In this document: piece by piece, positions 55,682 through 63,208 of the stretch
Layout: each line of letters opens with the position of its first letter
Numbering within the stretch: position 1 is the first letter of the stretch
Source: JAOABC01 sp041287495
Lineage (GTDB): Bacteria > Aquificota > Aquificia > Aquificales > Hydrogenothermaceae
DNA: 64,000 bases
NCBI GenBank assembly: GCA_041287495.1
Contig: JBEULE010000016.1
Coordinates: forward strand, 50,747 to 114,746
Direction: 5' to 3'
Translations under genes and position numbers: made by a program
Notes under the pieces: generated by a model
Databases searched by the model: none
Told to the model about the DNA's origin: nothing
What the model saw: the letters and a program-made list of their open reading frames with translations, nothing else

Positions 55682-55987
55682 TTATTCCTCCTGTGCTAAT
55701 TTTTTATAGAGTTCCAAAACTCTTTTATCCTTAATATAATAACACACAATTGAACCTTCTCGTTTATATCCGAGTATCCCTCTGTTTCTCAATACAGAAA
55801 GATGTTGAGATACATTTGGTTGAGGTAGATCCAAAGCTTCCCATATATGTTTAACACATTTTTTACCACTTGCCAGAAAACCTATTATCTTTAATCTACT
55901 TGGATGGGCTAATGCTTTGAGAAGTTCAGCTGTGTCTTCCAAAAACTGTTCATCCTGCCACTTTTCAATTTCGTTCTCTGTATTCAT
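55682..55987 (-). CDS. ArsR-family winged-helix repressor
   Basis: This repressor of about 101 residues has the helix-turn-helix stretch LPQPNVSQHLSVLRNRGILG and the wing REGSIVCYYI. A cysteine lies just before the DNA-binding helix (SGKKCVKHIW), close to the usual ELCVCD metal site, but no second cysteine pairs with it, so it may sense something other than arsenic (sulfur or redox state is an inference from trxA). GTG codons at 55996-55999 are alternative starts. Confidence 0.8.
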   Translation of the reverse strand: MNTENEIEKWQDEQFLEDTAELLKALAHPSRLKIIGFLASGKKCVKHIWEALDLPQPNVSQHLSVLRNRGILGYKREGSIVCYYIKDKRVLELYKKLAQEE

Positions 55988-56012
55988 ATTATTCACCACT
56001 ATAGCTTTTAGG

Positions 56013-56054
56013 ATATTAGAATAATATTATAGATATATAAAAATACTTTTTCAA
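56013..56054 (-). promoter_or_regulatory. promoter and operator of arsR-trxA-lpxA operon
   Basis: On the minus strand TTGAAA (56049-56054) and TATAAT (56026-56031) are 17 bases apart. The inverted repeat ATATTA-gaa-TAATAT (56013-56027) lies at the start site and overlaps the -10, so the ArsR protein could repress itself by binding there. The repeat is AT-rich and may be coincidental. Confidence 0.55.
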
Positions 56055-56086
56055 GCAAAATATAAACAAAGCCGAAGTTAGTTATA

Positions 56087-56926
56087 TTAAACCTTTTCTA
56101 TCTTTGCCGTCATATCAAGAGGTTTTGACCAATATAGTGAGGTTGTGACTATTATATCTATTCCTGTTTTTGCATACTCTACTACATTATTGTAATTTAT
56201 TCCACCAGCTACTGCTATAAGAGTGTTAGGATTATTAACATTTCTATAATTAACTATCTCTTCTATATCTTCAATACTCCATTTATCAAGTTGAATAAAG
56301 TCAAATCCTGAATCTATAGCTCTTTTTGCTTCCTCCTTTGTATCTACCTCAATTCCAATCTGCTTATTCCCAAGTTTCTTTTTTATTTCCTTTGATTTCT
56401 TCAAAACATCCTCAAAAGAGATAAACTCTAAGTGTTGTTTGAATATTAAAACAGTATCAGATAGGGAGATTCTATGAGGGGACGCTCCACCTGTCATAAT
56501 AGCTTTAAGGACAAACTTTTTAGTCATTGGCATAAACTTTCTTGTAGTAACAACTGTCACATACGGATTTACAGATTTAGCTAACTCTACAAATTTATTA
56601 GCTGCAGTTGCAATACCGCTCATATATTCAAGGATATTAAGAGAGATTTTCCAAGCTTTATGAAGTGCCTTTACATCTCCATAACCAATGATGATTTCTT
56701 GATTTTTGTCTATTTTATCTCCACTTTTTAGACTGTATTCGGTCTTTATTTTTAATCTCTCAAATATTGATTCCACCTCTTCTGTTCCACATAAAATTCC
56801 TTTTTCTCTACTGATAAATGTTATCTTTCCTTCTCCAGATAAGCCCAGAACCTCTGTTGTAAGGTCTACAAGAGGAATATCTTCTTCCAAAATCCTATCT
56901 ATTTCACTTGCTGTCAGTAAAATCAT
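56087..56926 (-). CDS. modD: ModD, nicotinate-nucleotide pyrophosphorylase paralogue
   Basis: The 279-residue protein has the quinolinate phosphoribosyltransferase fold and the ModD pattern: DIPLVDLTTEVLGL, HKAWKISLNILEYMSGIAT, TTRKFMPMTKKFVLKAI and GGASPHRISLSDTVL. The substrate of ModD is unproven; it occurs in molybdenum gene clusters. Being divergent from the molybdate genes here favours ModD over NadC. Confidence 0.8.
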   Translation of the reverse strand: MILLTASEIDRILEEDIPLVDLTTEVLGLSGEGKITFISREKGILCGTEEVESIFERLKIKTEYSLKSGDKIDKNQEIIIGYGDVKALHKAWKISLNILEYMSGIATAANKFVELAKSVNPYVTVVTTRKFMPMTKKFVLKAIMTGGASPHRISLSDTVLIFKQHLEFISFEDVLKKSKEIKKKLGNKQIGIEVDTKEEAKRAIDSGFDFIQLDKWSIEDIEEIVNYRNVNNPNTLIAVAGGINYNNVVEYAKTGIDIIVTTSLYWSKPLDMTAKIEKV

Positions 56927-56982
56927 CTGTTTCTCCTCCTTGTTGATTATTCGGATATCATTATATGAAAATATAGCTATAT

Positions 56983-57069
56983 AATTATATAAAAATTTGT
57001 ATCAAATATGATAGATATCATACATATTATAGCTAATTCCTTATATAAATTTCCATATAAAAAAGGAAG
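56983..57069 (+). promoter_or_regulatory. promoter block, copy A, of the porin gene
   Basis: This 87-base AT-rich block aligns without gaps to copy B (58640-58726). The first 40 bases match at 34 positions and the last 29 at 24. It contains the imperfect inverted repeat ATATGATAGATATCATA-type element and half-sites TTATATAAA, resembling ModE-type Mo-boxes. Regulation by the ModE-like protein downstream is inference. Confidence 0.55.
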
Positions 57070-57138
57070 TTGTGTAATAATCGTTAAAAAGCCATTAATT
57101 GGTATGCTTTTAGTAAAATACTTTATGGAGGTTTTATC

Positions 57139-58554
57139 ATGATAAGAAGCATCAAAAAACTGGGGTTAGCTACACTTTTATTATCTGCTCCTACTTTCGC
57201 AGCAGATGATATTTTCTCAGCAATCAAAGAATCAAAATTCTCCGGCTCTTTGAGGGCTAAATACTTCCTTACTGATTGGGAAGACGAAAGTAAAACAACC
57301 GGTGTTTGTCCTCCTAAGGCTACTGAATGTAAAGATGCAAAAGGCTTTTCTGTAGGTGGTGGATTATCTATGAAGACTGCTCCTTTATATAACATCTCTG
57401 CTAAGGTTTCTTTCTGGACGGTAACTGGATTTGGATGGACTGGCAAATCTGATGGATACACAGCTACAACTTCATTAGACCTGTTTAAAAATAATGCATA
57501 CGGACAAGGATACTCTGTTTTAGCAGAAAGTTATTTAGAGTATAATGACAAGAAAAATATGGTAAGAATAGGTAGAACAGAATATGAAAATCCATTTTTT
57601 GCCTCTAACGATACAAAGATGATTCCGGCAACTTTTGAAGGTTTATTTATCCAATCTAACATAATTAAAGATACAACTATAGAGTTTGATTATGTTACAA
57701 AGATGAAACAGAGAAGAGATACAGAGTTTGGTAAACTAACAAACACAATAGACACGCCGATTGCTATAAGAAAACACTATGAAAATCATAATGATCCTGA
57801 CTTAATGGTTTTTGGTGTTAAAAACAGATCTATAAAGAACTTACAACTTCAACTGTGGGGAATGCACTGGTGGAATATAGTAAATCAAGTTATGGCAGAA
57901 GCAAATTACACATTCAAAACACAGGATTTAACTCACACTTTTGGAGTCAGAGGATATTTGCAGTACGATGATGGTGCAGGCAAAATAATAAAACCAAAAG
58001 ATAACAAACTCGGAGATAATGATAACAGTATAGATTCTTGGCTTTACGCAGTTAGATATATACTTGGCTATAAAAACTTCAAATTTTTACTTGCATACTC
58101 CCAAACATCCAAAGATGGTGATATAATAGCTCCGTTTAGAGGTTTTCCAACAGATGGTTATACAAGGTCTATGACTCAGACAGATTGGAACGCCGGAACA
58201 AAAGCTTATAAGATAGGTGTAGATTATTCGGTTCCCCAGATTAAAGGACTTTTAGTTCAGTTAAGTTACTCTTATTACAACAGGGATGAGAGTAAGGTTC
58301 CATACCAAAGTATGACAAATAGGGGATTTAATAATGGTGATACTAAACAGTGGAATCTTGATATTACAGAGAGATTTGAAGGTAGGTTAAAAGGACTTAT
58401 GTTGAGAGGAAGGTTTATGATACAGGACAACGATAAAACAACAGCCTGCTTATCAACTCCTCCATCTCCTCCTTCTCCATTAGACTATAAAGTAAGGTGT
58501 AATAAAAATACAAATAACAAAGAAGTTAGATTAGAGATGGTTTATAACTTTTAG
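57139..58554 (+). CDS. OprD-like outer-membrane porin of the molybdate island
   Basis: The 471-residue protein has a signal peptide of about 21 residues (ending TFA-A) and amphipathic beta strands with aromatic girdle residues. It ends in VYNF, as outer-membrane beta-barrels do. The segments FSGSLRAKYFLTDW, GFSVGGGLSMKTAPLYNISAKVSF and KLTN/DTPIAIRKHYE fit the OprD/Campylobacter porin family. The ATG is behind GGAGGTTTTATC. Its place next to modE and mod genes suggests uptake of molybdate or tungstate, which is unproven. Confidence 0.8.
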   Translation: MIRSIKKLGLATLLLSAPTFAADDIFSAIKESKFSGSLRAKYFLTDWEDESKTTGVCPPKATECKDAKGFSVGGGLSMKTAPLYNISAKVSFWTVTGFGWTGKSDGYTATTSLDLFKNNAYGQGYSVLAESYLEYNDKKNMVRIGRTEYENPFFASNDTKMIPATFEGLFIQSNIIKDTTIEFDYVTKMKQRRDTEFGKLTNTIDTPIAIRKHYENHNDPDLMVFGVKNRSIKNLQLQLWGMHWWNIVNQVMAEANYTFKTQDLTHTFGVRGYLQYDDGAGKIIKPKDNKLGDNDNSIDSWLYAVRYILGYKNFKFLLAYSQTSKDGDIIAPFRGFPTDGYTRSMTQTDWNAGTKAYKIGVDYSVPQIKGLLVQLSYSYYNRDESKVPYQSMTNRGFNNGDTKQWNLDITERFEGRLKGLMLRGRFMIQDNDKTTACLSTPPSPPSPLDYKVRCNKNTNNKEVRLEMVYNF

Positions 58555-58559
58555 AATAT

Positions 58560-58594
58560 CCTTTCAACAAAGCCTGCTGTTGCTAACCTAAAAA
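58560..58594 (+). pseudogene. internal fragment of a second modE gene
   Basis: These 35 bases match 59022-59056 inside modE at 31 positions, in the frame encoding LSTKPAVANLK (modE has LSPKPVVVSLK). Weaker similarity continues for about 30 bases. The 5' and 3' parts of the copy are missing. It begins six bases after the porin stop. Confidence 0.7.
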
Positions 58595-58639
58595 AATGAA
58601 AGGGAGATGGGCGGATAATCTTTTTTCTTTTCTTCGTGT

Positions 58640-58726
58640 AATTATATAAAAATCTATACAAAATATGATAAAAATCATATCTTTTCCATGTTGAATTTTA
58701 TATAAAATACTATACAAAAAGGAGGT
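58640..58726 (+). promoter_or_regulatory. promoter block, copy B, upstream of the modE gene
   Basis: This is the second copy of the 87-base block described at 56983-57069, same order and no gaps, ending in an AAGGAGGT ribosome binding site. It now drives the porin remnant ORF and probably modE. Confidence 0.55.
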
Positions 58727-58734
58727 ATCTTATA

Positions 58735-58836
58735 GTGCTTAGAAACTCATCTGTAGGAATGGGGAATCAATTAGTATATTCAAGGTATGGTATAAATACG
58801 GATAATAAAAAATTTAGATTAAAGATGGGGATATAG
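58735..58836 (+). pseudogene. internally deleted second porin gene (33-codon remnant)
   Basis: A GTG codon eight bases after AAGGAGGT opens a 33-codon frame ending NTDNKKFRLKMGI. Bases 58794-58828 match the 3' end of the intact porin (58506-58540) at 29 of 35 positions, in the same frame (KNTNNKEVRLEMV). The body of the barrel is gone. It may still be translated as a short peptide. Confidence 0.65.
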
Positions 58837-58845
58837 CTTTTAGAC

Positions 58846-59631
58846 ATGGAAAAGAAAATTATTACAGAAATCTATCTTAACGTTGACGATAAAGGCTACT
58901 TAGGAAAAGGTAGAGTTGAGCTTTTGAAGTTAATTGATAAATACGGGTCTATACTAAAAGCAGCAAAAGAGTTAGGTATGAGTTATAAAGCTGCATGGGA
59001 TATGGTTGATGCTATAAATAACCTTTCACCAAAGCCTGTTGTTGTTAGCCTAAAAAGTGGAGGAAGAGGGGGAAAAACTTTTTTAACAGACTACGGTAAA
59101 AAGTTGGTGGAAAATTACGAGAAGATAGAATATTTCATGAGAGAGTTTTCAAAACATATATCAGAAAACATAGATAATGTAGACGAATTTTTAAATAACT
59201 TTAGGAGGATGAACATGGCATTATCAGCAAGGAACAAAATTTTAGGGAAGGTTGTATCTGTTAAGATAGGTACTGTAAGTATAGAAGTTGAGGTTGAAGC
59301 CGGAGGAAACAGGTTTATAGCTTTAATTACGGAAAATGCCGTTAGAGAGTTAGAGCTAAAACCAGGAGATGAAGTTTATATCATCTTTAAAGCTTCAAAT
59401 GTCCTTTTATCTACAGAAAACGGTATGAAACTGTCTGCAAGGAACAAGATAAAAGGAGAGGTTATAGAAGTAATCGAAGGTGCAGTTAATGCTGAAGTAA
59501 AAATAAAAGCCGGAGATAATGTTATAACTGCAATAGTGACAAGAGAAGCTGTAAAAGAGTTAGGTATAGATGTAAATAGTGAAGTAACTGCAATAATAAA
59601 AGCTACAGATATCATCATTGGGAAAATCTAA
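58846..59631 (+). CDS. modE: ModE-like molybdate-responsive regulator with two Mop domains
   Basis: This 261-residue protein has a LysR-type N-terminal helix-turn-helix (ILKAAKELGMSYKAAWDMVDAIN) with SGGRGGKTFLTDYGKK, then a linker and two tandem TOBE/Mop domains, each starting LSARNKI(L/K)G and ending IIFKASNV or IIKATDI. When molybdate or tungstate binds, ModE represses molybdate uptake genes. No strong ribosome binding site is seen before the ATG; GGGGA lies 13 or so bases upstream. Confidence 0.9.
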   Translation: MEKKIITEIYLNVDDKGYLGKGRVELLKLIDKYGSILKAAKELGMSYKAAWDMVDAINNLSPKPVVVSLKSGGRGGKTFLTDYGKKLVENYEKIEYFMREFSKHISENIDNVDEFLNNFRRMNMALSARNKILGKVVSVKIGTVSIEVEVEAGGNRFIALITENAVRELELKPGDEVYIIFKASNVLLSTENGMKLSARNKIKGEVIEVIEGAVNAEVKIKAGDNVITAIVTREAVKELGIDVNSEVTAIIKATDIIIGKI

Positions 59632-60411
59632 ATGGATTATAGATTAAAAGGATTTTCTGTTGGTTTTTCAACTGGAATACTTGGAGGTTTGGTAGGTTTA
59701 GGAGGAGCAGAGTTTAGATTGCCCCTTCTTTTAAAATTTTTTAACTTCAACACATTGGAAGCAATAATACTTAATAAGTTTATGAGTTTGATAACTGTTA
59801 GTTTCAGTATTGTTTTCCGGAGTCAAGCTTTGAACTTATCTAATATTACTTCAAATATACAGATTATTATCACGTTTTTAAGTGGAAGTTTGATCGGAGC
59901 TTGGTTTGCTGCAGACTGGGCAACAAAAGTTAAACATTCACTTCTCAACAAAGTTATTGCATTTTTAATGACTTTGATTGCCATCGTTATGTTATTGAGG
60001 GCTTACATAGAGTCTTTTTATTTAGGTATAGATGGATTTATGTTGATACTGATAACTGTAGTTGTAGGATTTTTTATAGGTATAGTATCTGCAATATTGG
60101 GGGTAGCTGGAGGGGAGTTATACATCCCGTCAATAACATTACTATACAACACTAATATAAAACTTTCTGGGACACTGTCTTTACTTATAAGTTTTCCTAC
60201 AATGCTTGCTGCTTTTGCAAGATACAGTAAAGACAACAGCTTTGTAGTTATAAGAAATAATAAAAGTCTCTCCCTTTGGATGGTTGGAGGAACTTTTTTG
60301 GGAAGTTTTGTAGGTGGCTACCTACTTTTATCATTACTTCCGGAGAAACTTATTATCTACATTTTAGTTTTATTACTCTTTATATCTGCTTATAAAATTT
60401 GGAAACATTAA
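59632..60411 (+). CDS. TSUP (TauE/SafE) family anion permease
   Basis: The 259-residue membrane protein has about eight helices, with GFSTGILGGLVGLGGAEFRLPLL and the repeated second half GIVSAILGVAGGELYIPSITLLY, the internal duplication of the TSUP family. These carry sulfite, sulfoacetate or related oxyanions. Its ATG directly abuts the modE stop, and modA follows 18 bases later, so it belongs to the mod operon. A molybdate/tungstate or sulfate-balance role is inference. Confidence 0.8.
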   Translation: MDYRLKGFSVGFSTGILGGLVGLGGAEFRLPLLLKFFNFNTLEAIILNKFMSLITVSFSIVFRSQALNLSNITSNIQIIITFLSGSLIGAWFAADWATKVKHSLLNKVIAFLMTLIAIVMLLRAYIESFYLGIDGFMLILITVVVGFFIGIVSAILGVAGGELYIPSITLLYNTNIKLSGTLSLLISFPTMLAAFARYSKDNSFVVIRNNKSLSLWMVGGTFLGSFVGGYLLLSLLPEKLIIYILVLLLFISAYKIWKH

Positions 60412-60429
60412 ACTTTAGGAGGTGTTTTT

Positions 60430-61209
60430 ATGTTAAGGTTTGTTCTACTAGTTATTAGTTTGCTGTTTGGAGTAAGGGCTTTTGCCGGAGAGATTACTAT
60501 TTATGCAGCTGCTGACCTTAGCCATGCTTTTGATGAAATTCAGAAGATATACGAAAAGAAGTATCCTCAGGACAAACTCAAAATAATCTACGGCTCTTCC
60601 GGTCAAGGTTATAGCCAGATACTAAACGGTGCTCCTTATGATATGCTATTCTCTGCAGATATGGGATACGTCCAAAAGTTAAAGGAACAAGGTTTTACAA
60701 TTTCAGAACCAAAACCTTATGCCGTAGGTAGGTTAATTATCTGGACAAGGAAGGACTCCGGAATAAATGTAAATGAAGGTATTAATGTTGTTTTAAATCC
60801 TGCAGTTAAAAAGATAGCTATAGCAAACTGGGAGGTTGCTCCTTATGGGCTTGCTGCAAAACAGTGCTTGGAATATTATAAGCTCTTTGACAAAGTAAAA
60901 GATAAATTGGTGTTAGGAGAAAATATAACCAAAACTGCCCAGTATGTTCAAACAGGAAATGCAGAGATAGGATTTTTATCTCTTTCTTTAGCAAAAAGTG
61001 AAAAATTACAAAAAGAAGGTGTTTATTATCTCCTTCCAGAAGGATGCCATAAACAGATATTGCAAGGTCAAGCTATTTTGAAACATGCTGCAAGCTCAAA
61101 AGAAACATTAGAAACCGCAAAGAGATTTGAAAGTTTCATAGAATCTCCAGAAGCAAGGAAGATCTTTATAAAGTATGGATTCATTCTTCCAGGAGAAAAG
61201 GGTGAATAA
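60430..61209 (+). CDS. modA: molybdate ABC transporter substrate-binding protein
   Basis: The 259-residue protein has a signal peptide of about 19 residues (ending AFA), then ITIYAAADLSHAFDEI and YGSSGQGYSQIL, which bind the oxyanion, and GNAEIGFLSLSLAK near the end. It captures molybdate or tungstate in the periplasm for ModBC. The ATG has AGGAGGTG upstream. Confidence 0.93.
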   Translation: MLRFVLLVISLLFGVRAFAGEITIYAAADLSHAFDEIQKIYEKKYPQDKLKIIYGSSGQGYSQILNGAPYDMLFSADMGYVQKLKEQGFTISEPKPYAVGRLIIWTRKDSGINVNEGINVVLNPAVKKIAIANWEVAPYGLAAKQCLEYYKLFDKVKDKLVLGENITKTAQYVQTGNAEIGFLSLSLAKSEKLQKEGVYYLLPEGCHKQILQGQAILKHAASSKETLETAKRFESFIESPEARKIFIKYGFILPGEKGE

Positions 61210-61603
61210 AATTAAAGGATATATAAGGTATGTATCATCTAAAGAAAACATATCTATCGTAGAGGTTGATGTAAAGTCAACCTCTATTTTCCTTTTACTT
61301 TTAGAGAATCCAAAAGATGTAAGTTATCTAAAAGAAGGTAGAGAGGTATCTCTTATCTTTAGTCCATTTGCAGTTAAAATCTCGGAGGATAAACCTGAAA
61401 AGGTATCTATATTGAATATTTTAGATGCTTATATTACCTATATAAAAGAGGGGAATATTCTATCGGAGATAGTTTTAGACTTTGAAGGAGATATTATAAA
61501 GTCATATATAACCACCCTATCCTTAAAAAAACTTTCCTTAGAAATAGGTAAAAAAGTTTACCTACTTATAGACAGTGTAGATATTATGTTAGAGGTTGAA
61601 TAA
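61202..61603 (+). CDS. standalone two-domain TOBE/Mop-like protein
   Basis: The 133-residue protein starts at a GTG behind AGGAG and overlaps modA by eight bases. Two halves each look like a diverged TOBE domain: NKIKGYIRYVSSKENISIVEVDV with KEGREVSLIFSPF, and ILNILDAYITYIKEGNI with IGKKVYLLIDSVDIML. Standalone Mop proteins bind molybdate and may buffer it. The second half is more diverged. It starts within modA and ends at the modB start. Confidence 0.6.
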   Translation: MNKIKGYIRYVSSKENISIVEVDVKSTSIFLLLLENPKDVSYLKEGREVSLIFSPFAVKISEDKPEKVSILNILDAYITYIKEGNILSEIVLDFEGDIIKSYITTLSLKKLSLEIGKKVYLLIDSVDIMLEVE

Positions 61604-62286
61604 TGGAAGTTCTTAAAACATTAGAGTGGTCTCCATTTGTGCTTACATTTAAAGTTGCTTTTATTACAACTTTCCTACTTCTTATCATCGGTATTATAAT
61701 AGCTTACTTTTTGTCATATTCAAAATTTAAGATGAAGTCAGTTTTTGAAGCTTTGATAGCTCTACCACTTGTATTACCACCATCTGTTTTAGGTTTTTAT
61801 CTGCTTTTGATTATGGGTAAAAATGGATTTCTTGGAAAGTTTTGGGAAAAGATAGCCGGACACTATCTTGCATTTCATTTTGAGGGAATAGTTATTGCAT
61901 CAATTATATTTTCATTTCCTTTTATGGTTCAGCCCTTAATTGCTGGATTTAGGTCTATACCTAAAAGTTTGATAGAAGCTTCTTACACACTCGGAAAATC
62001 AAAATTAAAAACACTTTTATATGTTATCCTTCCTAATATGAAAGCTTCCATTATAACTGGTATAACATTAACATTTGCACACACACTAGGAGAGTTTGGT
62101 GTTGTTCTTATGATTGGTGGAAACATAGAAGGAGAAACTCGAGTTGTATCTATAGCTATATACGACTCTGTCGAAAAACTAGATTACACTACAGCCCATG
62201 TGTACTCAGCTATACTTTTTGGTATATCTTTCTTAGTCTTATTCATTGTGTATTCTCTCAATAGGAAGTTAGAGGTCAAGTTTTAA
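61603..62286 (+). CDS. modB: molybdate ABC transporter permease
   Basis: The 227-residue protein has five or six membrane helices and the EAA loop (EASYTLGKSKLKTLLYVILPN), with LPPSVLGFYLLL. It forms the ModB dimer. Its start overlaps the di-TOBE stop by one base. Confidence 0.95.
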   Translation: MEVLKTLEWSPFVLTFKVAFITTFLLLIIGIIIAYFLSYSKFKMKSVFEALIALPLVLPPSVLGFYLLLIMGKNGFLGKFWEKIAGHYLAFHFEGIVIASIIFSFPFMVQPLIAGFRSIPKSLIEASYTLGKSKLKTLLYVILPNMKASIITGITLTFAHTLGEFGVVLMIGGNIEGETRVVSIAIYDSVEKLDYTTAHVYSAILFGISFLVLFIVYSLNRKLEVKF

Positions 62287-63140
62287 TGATTAAGGTAGAT
62301 GTAAAGAAAAAGCTGTTTGGACCTGATGGTGAATTTTGGCTTGATATTGATTTTGAGATTGAGAAAAATGAGTTTCTTGCTGTTTTCGGAAAATCTGGAA
62401 CTGGTAAAACCACTTTACTACGAATAATAGCAGGTTTAGAAGTAGCAGATGAAGGTTATATTGAGTTTAACGGTAAGGTATACTTTGACAGCAGAAGAGG
62501 TATAAATTTACCTCCACAGAAAAGGAATATAGGGTTTGTTTTCCAAAACTATGCACTATTTCCAAATATGACAGTTTATCAAAATTTACTGTATGCCTAT
62601 AATGATAAGAAGAAAGCAGATGAGATATTAGAAAAAGTGGAACTTTATCAGTTAAAAGATAGATATCCATCTACACTATCAGGCGGACAGCAGCAGAGGG
62701 TAGCATTAGCAAGAGCTTTAATGAGAAATCCAGATATACTGCTACTTGATGAACCTCTTTCAGCACTAGACCCATCTATAAGGTCAAAACTACAAGAGGA
62801 ACTTAAAAGTATACATAAAAATTTTGGTTTAACTTCACTTATAGTGTCCCACGATATAGTAGAAGTGTTTAAGTTAGCCGATAGGGTTATTCTAATAAAT
62901 AAAGGAAAGATAGAAAAAATTGGAAAACCGAGAGATATCTTTATAGAAAAACAGATTTCTGGAAAGTTCTCATTTTATGCAGAAGTCATAGATATAATGG
63001 AGTCTGATATTTTAAACATAGCAGTATTAGAAGTTAATGGTAATCTTATTGAAGTTGTCGTAGATGAAGATTTAAAGGTTGGAGATAGGGTTTTAGTAGG
63101 TGTAAAAGGATTTAATCCAATTGTCAAAAAGTTAAAGTAA
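62286..63140 (+). CDS. modC: molybdate ABC transporter ATP-binding protein
   Basis: The 284-residue ATPase has Walker A FGKSGTGKTT, signature LSGGQQQRVALARAL, Walker B ILLLDEPLSALD and the H-loop VSHDI, plus a C-terminal single TOBE domain (about 225-284). It shares one base with modB. Confidence 0.95.
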   Translation: MIKVDVKKKLFGPDGEFWLDIDFEIEKNEFLAVFGKSGTGKTTLLRIIAGLEVADEGYIEFNGKVYFDSRRGINLPPQKRNIGFVFQNYALFPNMTVYQNLLYAYNDKKKADEILEKVELYQLKDRYPSTLSGGQQQRVALARALMRNPDILLLDEPLSALDPSIRSKLQEELKSIHKNFGLTSLIVSHDIVEVFKLADRVILINKGKIEKIGKPRDIFIEKQISGKFSFYAEVIDIMESDILNIAVLEVNGNLIEVVVDEDLKVGDRVLVGVKGFNPIVKKLK

Positions 63141-63174
63141 CAAAGCTGAGAGATAATCCCCTCAGCCTTGTTAC
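63137..63174 (+). terminator. hairpin between modC and the right-edge gene
   Basis: A 13-bp stem with one mismatch (GTAACAA-a-GCTGAG with CTCAGC-c-TTGTTAC) and a 10-base loop begins inside the modC stop codon. There is no clear T-run on either strand, so it may be a weak or bidirectional terminator or an mRNA stabiliser for the converging genes. Confidence 0.5.
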
Positions 63175-63208
63175 TTATAGCAATAACCTCTCCCCCTCCC
63201 GGTAAAAT

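Noticed and set aside
57123..57461. 112-codon minus-strand frame over the porin start
   Set aside because: It is antisense to the porin signal peptide region and has no domain or ribosome binding site.
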